This document shows, in pieces, positions 27,037 through 35,186 of a DNA stretch of 64,000 nt. Both the position numbers and the translations under genes were made by a program. Each line of letters opens with the position of its first letter. Position 1 is the first letter of the stretch. The notes below the pieces were generated by a model. It ran no database searches and was not told where the DNA came from. It saw only the letters and a list, made by a program, of their open reading frames with translations. Source of the stretch: Stagnihabitans sp038231395 (GTDB lineage: Bacteria > Pseudomonadota > Alphaproteobacteria > Rhodobacterales > Rhodobacteraceae); assembly GCA_038231395.1 (NCBI GenBank), contig JBBRLL010000001.1:1-64000 (forward strand). Reading direction: 5' to 3'.

Positions 27037-28242
27037 TCAGACCTTCAGTCCTTTGAAATAACGGGCATAAAGCGGGTTGAACCCGATAGGATTGACCAGT
27101 TCGGCGGGGGTCTGTGCGGTCCAGATCGCCAGATCGGCGCTGGCCCCGGCGGTGATGGAGCCGGTTTCACCCGCAAGACCAAGCGCCTTGGCCGCAGCCC
27201 CGGTGGCCCCGCGCAGACACTCACCCACCGTCAGGCCAAACAGCACCGCCCCCATGTTCATCGCCATCAAAAGCGAGGTCATCGGCGAGGTTCCGGGGTT
27301 GGCATCGGTTGAAATCGCGATGTCGCAGCCCGCCGCGCGCAAGGCGTCCACGGGTGGCAGTTTGGTTTCGCGCAGCATGTAGAAAGCGCCGGGCAGCAGA
27401 ACGGCAACGGTGCCCGCCTTGGCCATCAGGCGTGCATCCTCAGCGGTCAGATGTTCCAGATGATCCGCCGAAAGGCCATGGTGGCGGGCGGTCAGGGCTG
27501 CACCGCCTTGCCACGAAAGTTGTTCGGCGTGCAGCTTGACCGGCAGGCCAAGGTCGTGCGCTTTCTGAAAAACCCGCTCGATTTCGGCAGGTGTGAAGGC
27601 AAGGTGTTCGCAAAAACCGTCCACCGCATCGACCAGCCCTTCGGCATACGCCTGCTCCAACCCGGCCAGAACCACGCGGTCAAGATATGCCGCCCGGTTG
27701 TCCTTGTAGTCCGGCGGCAGGGCGTGGGCTGCTAGCCACGAGGTTTTCACCCGCACCGGCCGCAACCCGGCCAAAGCCCGCGCGGCGCGCAGCATTTTCA
27801 ACTCTGCCTCCACCGAAAGTCCATAACCAGACTTGATTTCCACGGTGCCCACGCCTTCGGACAGCAATCGGTCAAGGCGCGGCAGCGATTGGGCCACCAA
27901 GTCGTCAACACTGGCCTCCCGCGTCGCGCGCATGGTTGACACGATGCCACCGCCTGCCGCCGCAATCTGCGCATAGCTGGCACCATCCAGACGCATCTGA
28001 AACTCCACCGCGCGATTGCCGCCGTAAACAAGGTGAGTGTGGCAGTCGATCAGGGCGGGGGTCACAAGGCGGCCTTCGCAGTCGATAACCGTGGCGTCCG
28101 GCGCGGCGATCGTCGGGGCAACGGCTGCGATTCGGCCATCTGTCACCAGAATCTGCCGCTCCAACGTGGTTGAAACGGCGCTTTCCCCGCTGAACACCTT
28201 TGCGTTTACCCACAACTGGCTGGAATTCCGCGCGGGGGTCAT
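27037..28242 (-). CDS. hutI: Imidazolonepropionase
   Basis: A 401-residue amidohydrolase, third step, opening imidazolonepropionate to N-formimidoylglutamate. Metal ligands are visible in IDCHTHLVYGGNR (about 65), the histidine of KLHAEQLS (about 240) and the aspartate of ISTDANPGTSP (about 315). The start at 28242 (MTPARNSSQLWVNAKV) follows AAAGG and is about 60 codons downstream of the longest open frame, whose upstream part would run into hutF. First gene of the leftward hut operon. Confidence 0.95.
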   Translation of the reverse strand: MTPARNSSQLWVNAKVFSGESAVSTTLERQILVTDGRIAAVAPTIAAPDATVIDCEGRLVTPALIDCHTHLVYGGNRAVEFQMRLDGASYAQIAAAGGGIVSTMRATREASVDDLVAQSLPRLDRLLSEGVGTVEIKSGYGLSVEAELKMLRAARALAGLRPVRVKTSWLAAHALPPDYKDNRAAYLDRVVLAGLEQAYAEGLVDAVDGFCEHLAFTPAEIERVFQKAHDLGLPVKLHAEQLSWQGGAALTARHHGLSADHLEHLTAEDARLMAKAGTVAVLLPGAFYMLRETKLPPVDALRAAGCDIAISTDANPGTSPMTSLLMAMNMGAVLFGLTVGECLRGATGAAAKALGLAGETGSITAGASADLAIWTAQTPAELVNPIGFNPLYARYFKGLKV

Positions 28243-28339
28243 GGCTTCGGCCTTTCTCTGTCCTGCTTTTAGGTATATACATAATAAAGGATCAAATAAA
28301 GCCCTGTCTGACATTAGGCGGAGGGGTTCAGGAGGAAAG
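28243..28339. promoter_or_regulatory. Divergent hut control region with probable HutC operator
   Basis: This 97-base A+T-rich gap separates hutI (leftward) and hutF (rightward). At 28272-28281 it contains GGTATATACA, whose core GTATATAC (28273-28280) is a perfect palindrome and closely resembles the TGTATATACA-type sites bound by HutC proteins. One repressor bound here could control both transcripts. The strong ribosome site GGAGGAAAG for hutF ends the region. Confidence 0.65.
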
Positions 28340-29689
28340 ATGGCCCAGACGCTCTTTGCATCCGAGGCTTTGTTGCCGGGCGGTTGGGCGCAGGATGTGC
28401 GGATTGACACAGATGGCGGCATCATCACGGCAGTTCAGCCGGGGGCATCGGCCCAACCCGCAGACCATAGCGTCGCAGCCCTGATCCCCGGGATGTCCAA
28501 CCTGCACAGCCATGCCTTTCAGCGCGCCATGTCGGGCCTGACCGAACGGCGCGGACCCACCGCCGACAGCTTCTGGACGTGGCGCGATCTGATGTACCGG
28601 TTCGCCCTGCGCCTTGACCCTGATCAGATGCAAGCCGTCGCTGAACTGGCCTATGTCGAGATGTTGGAGGCGGGCTTTACGCGGGTGGGTGAGTTTCACT
28701 ACCTTCATCACGACCGTGATGGCCGGCCCTATGCCGACCCCGCCGAAATGTCGCTGCGCATCCTCGCAGCGGCGACCGACACCGGCATCAACCTGACGCA
28801 CCTGCCGGTGTTCTACGCGCATTCCGACTTTGGCGGTGCTGCCCCCACCGACGGTCAGCGCCGCTTCACCCACAGCCTTGACGCCTTTGCCCGCCTGACG
28901 GAGCGCTTGCGTGCCGCCATGACCCGCCCCGCAGACCGGTTGGGCATCGCGCCGCATAGCCTGCGCGCTGTGACCGGCGACGAGCTGGCCCGCCTTCTGG
29001 CGACCCATCCGACCGGGCCGGTCCATATCCACGTCGCCGAACAGCTGCGCGAGGTGCACGACAGCGTGGCCTATAGTGGCCAACGCCCGGTGGAAACCTT
29101 GCTGAGCCGCTTTGACGTCACCCCCCGCTGGTGTCTGATCCACGCCACCCATCTGACCGAGGCTGAACGCAAGGGGATTGCCGCCACTGGCAGCGTGGCA
29201 GGTCTTTGCCCCTTGACGGAAGCTAACCTTGGCGATGGCATTTTCCCGGCGCAGACCTACCTTGCCGAAAATGGGCGTATCGGCATCGGCAGCGACAGCA
29301 ACGTTGAAATCTCTGTACGCGGAGAGCTGAAGATGCTGGAATACGGCCAACGCCTGTTCGCCCGCCAGCGCAATGTGCTGGCCGAGGCCGAAGGATCTAC
29401 CGGAGGGCTGATGGTGCGCGCCATGTTGACCGGCGGCGCGCAGGCCCTTGATGCGCCGGACGCCGTTTTGCGGGTTGGCGCCCCGGCTGACCTCGTGGCG
29501 CTTACCGATCAAACCGGCCTTGGCGGAAATGGCGACCGCGTGCTGGACCGCTGGATTTTCGGCACCGATGTTAAGGTTGCCGATGTCTGGGTCGGCGGCA
29601 ACCACGTGGTGCGCAACGGGCAGCACATCAATAGGGCGGCCATTGCGCGCACCTTTGCCAAAACGATGCAACTGCTGGTCTCTGACTGA
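28340..29689 (+). CDS. hutF: Formimidoylglutamate deiminase
   Basis: A 449-residue amidohydrolase converting N-formimidoylglutamate to N-formylglutamate plus ammonia, the alternative branch found in Pseudomonas and many alphaproteobacteria. Metal-site motifs are NLHSHAFQRAM (about 55), HIHVAEQLREVHDS (about 232) and GIGSDSNVEIS (about 318). The start is the ATG after GGAGGAAAG; an open frame runs further upstream but overlaps hutI. The next enzyme, HutG, is not in this window. Confidence 0.95.
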   Translation: MAQTLFASEALLPGGWAQDVRIDTDGGIITAVQPGASAQPADHSVAALIPGMSNLHSHAFQRAMSGLTERRGPTADSFWTWRDLMYRFALRLDPDQMQAVAELAYVEMLEAGFTRVGEFHYLHHDRDGRPYADPAEMSLRILAAATDTGINLTHLPVFYAHSDFGGAAPTDGQRRFTHSLDAFARLTERLRAAMTRPADRLGIAPHSLRAVTGDELARLLATHPTGPVHIHVAEQLREVHDSVAYSGQRPVETLLSRFDVTPRWCLIHATHLTEAERKGIAATGSVAGLCPLTEANLGDGIFPAQTYLAENGRIGIGSDSNVEISVRGELKMLEYGQRLFARQRNVLAEAEGSTGGLMVRAMLTGGAQALDAPDAVLRVGAPADLVALTDQTGLGGNGDRVLDRWIFGTDVKVADVWVGGNHVVRNGQHINRAAIARTFAKTMQLLVSD

Positions 29690-29813
29690 CCTGGACCTGG
29701 GCTACGCGTCGGGACCGGGCACGGTGGTTGGCATCAGGCGCTTCAGTTTGCCCTAGGTGTTGCGCGCCGGGCCATATCGGCGCAAGTTGAGCGCAGATTT
29801 CAAGGAGGCTTTC

Positions 29814-30677
29814 ATGACCGGCGGAAGTATCGTGTTTCTGGCGCTCGCGGCGCTGATCGTCGTTGCCCTGTTCAAGGCGGTGCGGATCGTGCCGCAAAGC
29901 ATGAAATATGTGGTGGAACGGTTTGGCAGGCTCCACGCAGTGCTGGGGCCGGGCATCAACTTTACCGTCCCGTTTCTGGACCGGGTGGCGCATAAGGTGA
30001 GCGTGCTGGAGCGGCAGTTGCCGCTGGCGCATCAGGATGCGATCACCACGGACAACGTGTTGCTGAAGGTGGAAACCTCGGTGTTCTATCGCATCACCGA
30101 ACCGGAAAAGACCGTCTACCGGATCAAGGATGTCGATGCGGCGATTGCGACAACGGTGGCGGGGATCGTGCGGTCCGAGATTGGCAAGATGGAACTCGAC
30201 CATGTGCAATCGAACCGCAACGAACTGACCAGCAGCATCCGCGAGCATGTCAGGGCGATGGTGGATGACTGGGGGATCGAGGTGACGCGGACCGAGATTC
30301 TGGATGTGGCGCTGGACGATGCCACCCGCCACGCCATGATGCAGCAGTTGAACGCCGAGCGGGCGCGGCGGGCGCAGGTGATGGAAGCCGAAGGCTCCAA
30401 GCGGGCGGTCGAACTGAACGCCGATGCCGAGCTTTATGCCGCCGAACAAGGGGCCAAGGCGCGTCGGATCCTCGCGGATGCCGAAGCATACGCGACGCAG
30501 GTGATTGCGGTGGCCATCAAGGAAAACGGCATTGAGGCCGCGCAATATCAGGTGGCGTTGAAACAGGTTGAGGCGTTGACGGCGGTTGGCAAGGGTGAGG
30601 GCAAACAGTTGGTGATCGTGCCCGCTGCGGCATTGGACGCCTTTGCCAACGCCTTCGGCATGCTGAAGGGGCGCTAG
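29814..30677 (+). CDS. SPFH/Band 7 (stomatin-like) membrane protein
   Basis: A 287-residue protein with one N-terminal membrane segment (GSIVFLALAALIVVALFKAV) and an SPFH domain (about 25-200). PQSMKYVVERFGRLHAVLGPGINFTVPFLDRV is the classic start of the domain, split here in two runs by the motif ERFGR. A coiled-coil region (about 190-240, NAERARRAQVMEAEGSKRA) mediates ring assembly. E. coli QmcA is the nearest familiar relative. AAGGAGG precedes the ATG. It is paired with an NfeD protein one base downstream, the usual arrangement. Confidence 0.9.
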   Translation: MTGGSIVFLALAALIVVALFKAVRIVPQSMKYVVERFGRLHAVLGPGINFTVPFLDRVAHKVSVLERQLPLAHQDAITTDNVLLKVETSVFYRITEPEKTVYRIKDVDAAIATTVAGIVRSEIGKMELDHVQSNRNELTSSIREHVRAMVDDWGIEVTRTEILDVALDDATRHAMMQQLNAERARRAQVMEAEGSKRAVELNADAELYAAEQGAKARRILADAEAYATQVIAVAIKENGIEAAQYQVALKQVEALTAVGKGEGKQLVIVPAAALDAFANAFGMLKGR

Positions 30678-30678
30678 G

Positions 30679-30954
30679 ATGGAGATCTGGACAATCTGGT
30701 GGGTCTGGGTGGTGGCGGGCGTGGCCCTGGCACTGTTGGAGATTATCGTGCCGGGGTTTATCTTCTTAGGCTTTGCCGTCGGCGCGGCAATCACGGGTAT
30801 TTTGGTGCTGGTCGGGGTCGCACCCGGCAACGTGGCGCTGTTGACCTTGATGTTTGCCATGCTGTCGCTGGTGGCCTGGGTGGTGTTAAGACGAGCGGTC
30901 GGGGTGACGAAATCTCAGGTCAAGATATGGGACAAGGACATCAACGAGAATTAG
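30679..30954 (+). CDS. Short NfeD-like membrane protein
   Basis: A 91-residue protein with two to three hydrophobic segments (about residues 5-25, 28-48, 52-70) and a very short cytoplasmic tail. It matches the membrane part of NfeD proteins that accompany SPFH partners, for example YbbK next to QmcA, but lacks most of the C-terminal OB-fold domain of longer forms. The gene starts immediately after the SPFH stop, which supports a two-protein membrane microdomain complex. Confidence 0.8.
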   Translation: MEIWTIWWVWVVAGVALALLEIIVPGFIFLGFAVGAAITGILVLVGVAPGNVALLTLMFAMLSLVAWVVLRRAVGVTKSQVKIWDKDINEN

Positions 30955-31114
30955 CGTCGGGTCGGGTTGGAAAAAGGGGTGAACGGCAGGCCCGCTGTGT
31001 GTTACCGGCGTTTTGCGGTTGAATTCATGTCCCGTCCCACCGGTCACAAGCAAGATAGCACTGCCATAGTCCGGCACTCTCCCACCCAATTCAAACCCAT
31101 GCTATCCTCCCCCC

Positions 31115-32368
31115 ATGCCCAGCCTTTGCCGCGACTGTCTCACCCAATTCCCAGCCGGAGCACGCTGCCCCGCCTGCCGGTCGCCTCGCGTTATATACCA
31201 CCCGGAACTGGACACCCTCGCCATCGCGCATATGGACTGCGACGCCTTTTACGCCTCCGTCGAAAAGCGTGACAACCCATCCTTGCGCGACCATCCCCTC
31301 ATCGTTGGCGGCGGCACCAGAGGCGTGGTGTCGACCTGCTGCTATCTGGCCCGCATCCACGGCGTCCGCTCTGCCATGCCGATGTTTCAAGCACTGAAAC
31401 TGTGCCCCGAGGCCGTTGTCGTCAAACCCCGGTTTCCGGCCTATGTGGAAGCCTCCAAAGCCATCCGTGCGTTGATGGAGGTGATGACCCCCGCCATCGA
31501 ACCCTTGTCGCTGGACGAGGCTTTTCTGGACCTGACCGGCACCGCACGCCTGCACGGCCATCCCCCGGCGGTCATGCTGGCCAGACTGACACAAGCGATG
31601 GAGGTGCAGATCGGCGTCACCGGCTCGATCGGCCTCAGCCACAACAAATTCCTCGCCAAGATCGCCTCTGACCTTGATAAGCCGCGCGGGTTTTCCGTCG
31701 TGGGGCGCGAGGAAACGGCCGCCTTTCTGAAACCCAAACCAGTGCGCATCATCTGGGGGGTAGGCTCGGCCACTCAGGTTGCATTGGAGGCTGCCGGCAT
31801 CCGCACCATCGCTGATCTGCTGCGATGGGAGCGGGTTGATCTGTCCGCCCGCTTCGGCCAGATGGGAGAGCGACTGTATCACCTGGCCCGGGGCGAAGAT
31901 CACCGCCGCGTCAACCGCGACGAAAAGTTGAAGTCGATTTCAAAGGAAACCACGTTCAACGAGGATACTTCTGACCCGGACCTGCTTGATGGCCACATAT
32001 GGCGGCTTTCCGAACAGGTGGCTGACCGGGCCAAGGCCAAGGCTCTGGCAGGCAGCACTGTCACATTGAAGCTCAAGCGTGGCGATTTCCAATTGGTCAC
32101 CCGGCGCCATTCCTTGTCAGACCCGACCCAGTTGACCGACCGCATCTATCGCACCGCCCGCGATCTCTTCGACCATGCAGGCACCAAAGGCCCGTTCCGG
32201 CTGATCGGCGTCGGCATCTCTGACCTCGCGCCGGAAGATCAGGCGGACCTGACGCCCGACTTGCTTGACCCCGACGCCAGCAAACGCGCGATGGCCGAGC
32301 GTGCTGCCGATACAATCCGAGCCCGCTTTGGCCCTGAGGCGATCATCAAGGGCCGGGCGCTGCGCTGA
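31115..32368 (+). CDS. dinB: DNA polymerase IV with N-terminal zinc ribbon
   Basis: A 417-residue Y-family translesion polymerase. The catalytic carboxylates are in HMDCDAFYASVEKRDNP (about 39) and the SLDEAFLD motif (about 132). The finger, HhH and little-finger regions follow in order. Unusually, residues 5-21 form a CRDC...CPAC zinc ribbon before the polymerase core. The C-terminus has no obvious beta-clamp QLxLF motif. The ATG at 31115 lacks a Shine-Dalgarno sequence; TATCCT six bases upstream could be a -10 element, giving a leaderless mRNA. Confidence 0.9.
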   Translation: MPSLCRDCLTQFPAGARCPACRSPRVIYHPELDTLAIAHMDCDAFYASVEKRDNPSLRDHPLIVGGGTRGVVSTCCYLARIHGVRSAMPMFQALKLCPEAVVVKPRFPAYVEASKAIRALMEVMTPAIEPLSLDEAFLDLTGTARLHGHPPAVMLARLTQAMEVQIGVTGSIGLSHNKFLAKIASDLDKPRGFSVVGREETAAFLKPKPVRIIWGVGSATQVALEAAGIRTIADLLRWERVDLSARFGQMGERLYHLARGEDHRRVNRDEKLKSISKETTFNEDTSDPDLLDGHIWRLSEQVADRAKAKALAGSTVTLKLKRGDFQLVTRRHSLSDPTQLTDRIYRTARDLFDHAGTKGPFRLIGVGISDLAPEDQADLTPDLLDPDASKRAMAERAADTIRARFGPEAIIKGRALR

Positions 32369-32667
32369 CGCATCGGACATCAACCGCACACGCCACACGA
32401 ACATCTTGCCGGAATAGTCCGCGAGGATGCGCTTTTTAAACCGTTGGATGCAGGACAGAGGCGAAGCAGATGGCCCGCGCGCCCAAGGGAACATTTCGGC
32501 CCGCAGCATTTTCGCCTGCAATGGCCGCCAATCTGACGCCTGTGCCAAAATGCGGCGCTGCGGTCCACGACGTACCGCACCGCACATGCGAAACTGGCCG
32601 CGTGAAGCGGGCGAGTTGCGAAGTATGCCTTGCCGGGGTAGGCTAAGGGACGGCTCCTGCGATTTCC
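32369..32667. other. Intergenic region between dinB and the fnrL FNR box
   Basis: About 300 bases with no gene I can support. Short open frames exist on both strands but lack ribosome sites, family features and balanced composition. The right end merges into the fnrL control region. Confidence 0.6.
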
Positions 32668-32681
32668 TTGATCAGGATCAA
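32668..32681 (+). promoter_or_regulatory. FNR/FnrL box upstream of fnrL
   Basis: TTGATCAGGATCAA is an exact match to the FNR consensus TTGAT-N4-ATCAA, centred about 20 bases before the fnrL start codon. A site this close to the start suggests it overlaps the promoter or leader and that FnrL represses its own gene without oxygen. Confidence 0.85.
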
Positions 32682-32695
32682 ACGAAAGGTCCGGC

Positions 32696-33442
32696 ATGTC
32701 CCTTCACGCGCTGAAACTTGCACCACAAGACTGTGGTGCCTGTCCGATCCGCCACCTAGCAGTCTGTGCGCGTTGTGACGGCCCGGAACTGGCCAAGCTG
32801 GAGGAGATCAAATACTATCGCAGCTTTCAGGCCGGGCAGAATGTGGTCTGGTCCGGCGACCGGATGGATTTTCTGGGTTCCGTCGTGTCGGGCATCGCCA
32901 TCCTGACCCAGACGATGGCGGACGGCCGCCGCCAGATGGTGGGTCTGCTGCAGCCCTCGGATTTCGTCGGCCGCCCGGGTCGCGCCATTGCCCCCTATGA
33001 CGTCACCGCCACCACCGATCTTGTGATGTGCTGCTTTCGGCGCAAACCGTTTGAAGACATGATGGCCGCCACCCCCCATGTCGCCCAACGCCTGCTGGAG
33101 ATGACGCTTGACGAGTTGGACGCCGCCCGTGAGTGGATGCTGCTGTTGGGCCGCAAAACCGCCCGCGAGAAGATCGCCAGCCTGTTGTCGATCATCGCCC
33201 GCCGCGATGCCGGGCTTCAGGCCAAGGCCGCCAAGGGTCCTATCAGCTTCGATTTGCCTTTGACGCGCGAAGAGATGGCCGATTACCTTGGTCTGACGCT
33301 GGAAACCGTCTCGCGCCAGATGAGCGCGTTGAAGCGCGACGGCGTGGTCACGCTGGAGGAAAAGCGCCGCATCGTGGTGCCCAATTTTGACCGCTTGGCA
33401 TCGCAAACCGGCGACGACTCCGATGGCGGCTTCCGGTCGTAA
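32696..33442 (+). CDS. fnrL: Oxygen-sensing transcription regulator FnrL
   Basis: A 248-residue Crp/FNR-family regulator. The N-terminal cysteines C13, C16, C24 and C27 and the internal C112/C113 supply ligands for an oxygen-labile 4Fe-4S cluster. A cyclic-nucleotide-like beta roll (about 30-130), a dimer helix (about 135-160) and a winged helix with LTLETVSRQMSAL (about 200) follow; E and SR of that helix read the TTGAT half-site. In Rhodobacter FnrL switches on anaerobic and microaerobic genes. AAAGG precedes the ATG. Confidence 0.95.
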   Translation: MSLHALKLAPQDCGACPIRHLAVCARCDGPELAKLEEIKYYRSFQAGQNVVWSGDRMDFLGSVVSGIAILTQTMADGRRQMVGLLQPSDFVGRPGRAIAPYDVTATTDLVMCCFRRKPFEDMMAATPHVAQRLLEMTLDELDAAREWMLLLGRKTAREKIASLLSIIARRDAGLQAKAAKGPISFDLPLTREEMADYLGLTLETVSRQMSALKRDGVVTLEEKRRIVVPNFDRLASQTGDDSDGGFRS

Positions 33443-33481
33443 GGCTTTGCGCTTAAGTTTAGCGCCGAAATGAGGGCGCAG

Positions 33482-34393
33482 ATGCCGAACGACGAAATCA
33501 AACCCCAGACGCCAGCCGGTCAGACGCCAGCCGGTCAGAGGCCAGCACCTCAAATGCCAGTGGGTCAGCCGTCCGGGGCGTCCGTGGATACGCGGTCGCG
33601 CAGCCATGGTCGCTTGTCCGTGCAACTGAGCGCCAAGCCCCGCGATCTGATGGCGGATGCGCAGGTCAAAGGCGCCTTTACCGTCCAGATCGTGACCCTG
33701 TTCCCCGAGGCGTTTCCCGGCACGCTCGGCCTTTCCCTCACCGGCAAGGCGCTGGACCTTGGCGTGTGGCGTATCGTCCCCATCGCTTTGCGCCCCTTCG
33801 GCGAAGGCAAGCACCGCAATGTCGATGACACTCCGGCGGGCGGTGGCGCAGGGATGGTCTTGCGCGCCGACGTGCTGGACAAGGCTTTGAACGAGGCGTC
33901 GCAGGGTGCAAACCCCGACCGCGTGAAATGGCCGCTGATTTACCTTTCCCCGCGCGGCAAGCCCTTCGACCAAGCCATGGCGCACCGCTTCGCCGCCTGC
34001 GACGGCCTGACCCTGATCTGTGGCAGGTTCGAAGGCATCGACCAGCGCATCATCGACCACCACGCCATCGAAGAAGTCTCTTTGGGCGATTTCGTCCTGA
34101 CCGGAGGCGAGATCGCCGCCCAAGCCCTGCTAGACGCCACCGTCCGCCTGCTCCCCAACGTTCTGGGCAACCAAGCCTCCACCGAGGAAGAAAGCTTCTC
34201 CCACGGACTACTAGAACACGACCAATACACCAAACCCGCCGAGTGGAACGGCCTCCCCATCCCCGAAGTCCTGCAATCCGGCCACCACGCCGAAATAGCC
34301 AAATGGCGGCAAGCGCAGGCGGAGGAGTTGACGAAAACCCGCAGACCGGACCTGTGGCAAGCCTACATGCGCAGCAAAGGGCCGGGAAGGTAG
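33482..34393 (+). CDS. trmD: tRNA (guanine-37-N1)-methyltransferase with repeat-containing N-terminal extension
   Basis: A 303-residue SPOUT enzyme that methylates G37 of tRNAs, protecting against frameshifting. The core starts at about residue 64 (FTVQIVTLFPEAFPGTLG), with DDTPAGGGAGMVLRADV (about 115), LICGRFEGIDQRIIDHH (about 180) and SLGDFVLTGGE (about 205) forming the SAM-binding trefoil knot. Normal TrmD is about 240 residues; the extra 55-60 N-terminal residues include four QTPAG-like pentapeptides. The start at 33482 has GAGGG five bases upstream, whereas an internal ATG at 33650 has none. It is near rplS, as in most bacteria. Confidence 0.93.
   Translation: MPNDEIKPQTPAGQTPAGQRPAPQMPVGQPSGASVDTRSRSHGRLSVQLSAKPRDLMADAQVKGAFTVQIVTLFPEAFPGTLGLSLTGKALDLGVWRIVPIALRPFGEGKHRNVDDTPAGGGAGMVLRADVLDKALNEASQGANPDRVKWPLIYLSPRGKPFDQAMAHRFAACDGLTLICGRFEGIDQRIIDHHAIEEVSLGDFVLTGGEIAAQALLDATVRLLPNVLGNQASTEEESFSHGLLEHDQYTKPAEWNGLPIPEVLQSGHHAEIAKWRQAQAEELTKTRRPDLWQAYMRSKGPGR
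33506..33565 (+). repeat. 15-base tandem repeat in the 5' end of trmD
   Basis: Four consecutive 15-base units, the first two identical (CAGACGCCAGCCGGT) and the next two diverged, encode QTPAG QTPAG QRPAP QMPVG. The unit keeps frame. Confidence 0.9.
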
Positions 34394-34479
34394 GGGATGG
34401 GCAAGCAGCACGCTATGCTGACGGAGTCGGAAACCGTAAGATCTGGCCAAATGATATTTCTCAGCAAGGGCCAGAGCAG

Positions 34480-34932
34480 ATGAATTTCGAAGACTACAAG
34501 ACTGCTAGCTTGGAGCGGATCTCAGCCGATCCTCGTCATGCCAAACACCATGCCGAAATTGACGAAATCCTCCGCAAGCGCGAGGGGCATCTCTCTGTCA
34601 AACGTGGCATCGAAGTTCTCACCGAGGTCGCGAGGACCGGCAAGGCTACCAACTACAAGATATTCTTCGAATCCTGCGTCGGTGGCGAAGTGAAGTGGAA
34701 CCACACCAAGATGGGTCAGGTCGCCAAGTTTCTGGGAAGCCTTCAGAGGCATTGCGCTGAACATAAATTGCCGGTGCTCACGGCCTTGGTGGTCAATATT
34801 CAGACCGGCGAATGTGGAGCAGGGTTCTTCAAGGATTTGGTCGCGCTCGGTCATGCCTCATCCGTTGATGACCCAAACGAGGCCGCGCAACGCGAACGTG
34901 AGCGCTGTCGGATGTGGGCTGCCGCTCTTTGA
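34480..34932 (+). CDS. Unknown protein inserted between trmD and rplS
   Basis: A 150-residue soluble protein not assigned to a named family. It is charged and helical in the first half (EIDEILRKREGHLSVKRGIEVL), then has a compact segment KMGQVAKFLGSLQRHC and LPVLTALVVNIQTGECGAGF (about 105-125), a pattern I recall from short uncharacterised proteins in accessory regions. No signal or membrane span. AAGGG lies nine bases before the ATG. Its G+C content is visibly lower than that of trmD and rplS, suggesting transfer into the ribosomal locus. Function unknown. Confidence 0.7.
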   Translation: MNFEDYKTASLERISADPRHAKHHAEIDEILRKREGHLSVKRGIEVLTEVARTGKATNYKIFFESCVGGEVKWNHTKMGQVAKFLGSLQRHCAEHKLPVLTALVVNIQTGECGAGFFKDLVALGHASSVDDPNEAAQRERERCRMWAAAL

Positions 34933-35151
34933 TCGCGCCCACCCCGACCCTTGACCCACACCTCCCTCTCCCCTATACGCCCCCTGTCCGGGGTACCTCA
35001 CCCATCGGACACGATTCCTTTTTGCCTTATCGCTGGCCTTCTTCGACCAGCGTGGCCTTGGGAGCCGACAGATAAAAGCAGGCCCCAACTCTGGCGGGGT
35101 TGCCGAAAGGCAGCGACCCGGTTGAAGACCAAGAGCTATGTGGCGGCGTCA

Positions 35152-35171
35152 TCTCTGCGGAACACCGCAGG
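35152..35171 (+). promoter_or_regulatory. Hairpin in the rplS leader
   Basis: CTGCGG (35155-35160), loop AACA and CCGCAG (35165-35170) form a perfect six-pair hairpin ending five bases before the AGGAG ribosome site of rplS. It could modulate L19 synthesis; no known alphaproteobacterial L19 leader is being claimed. The rest of 34933-35186 shows no gene. Confidence 0.4.
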
Positions 35172-35186
35172 TCATAGGAGACAGGT

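Noticed and set aside
28037..28339. Longer hutF start within hutI
   Set aside because: The frame is open by chance; the ATG at 28340 follows an ideal ribosome site and fits the family start.
28328..29671. A 447-codon minus-strand frame opposite hutF
   Set aside because: Antisense shadow of a well-supported enzyme gene; no family features.
29628..30860. A 410-codon minus-strand frame opposite the SPFH and NfeD genes
   Set aside because: Shadow frame without start signals or domains.
31018..31032. Possible SOS (LexA) box before dinB, GTTG-N7-GTCC
   Set aside because: Two mismatches to the Rhodobacter GTTC-N7-GTTC form make it too weak to call.
32756..34123. A 455-codon minus-strand frame across fnrL and trmD
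   Set aside because: Spans two certain genes on the other strand and its GWRLTGWRL repeat is just the trmD tandem repeat read backwards.
33928..34479. Upstream extension of the unknown gene at 34480 through trmD in another frame
   Set aside because: The extension is proline/arginine-rich out-of-frame trmD sequence; the ATG at 34480 has its own ribosome site.
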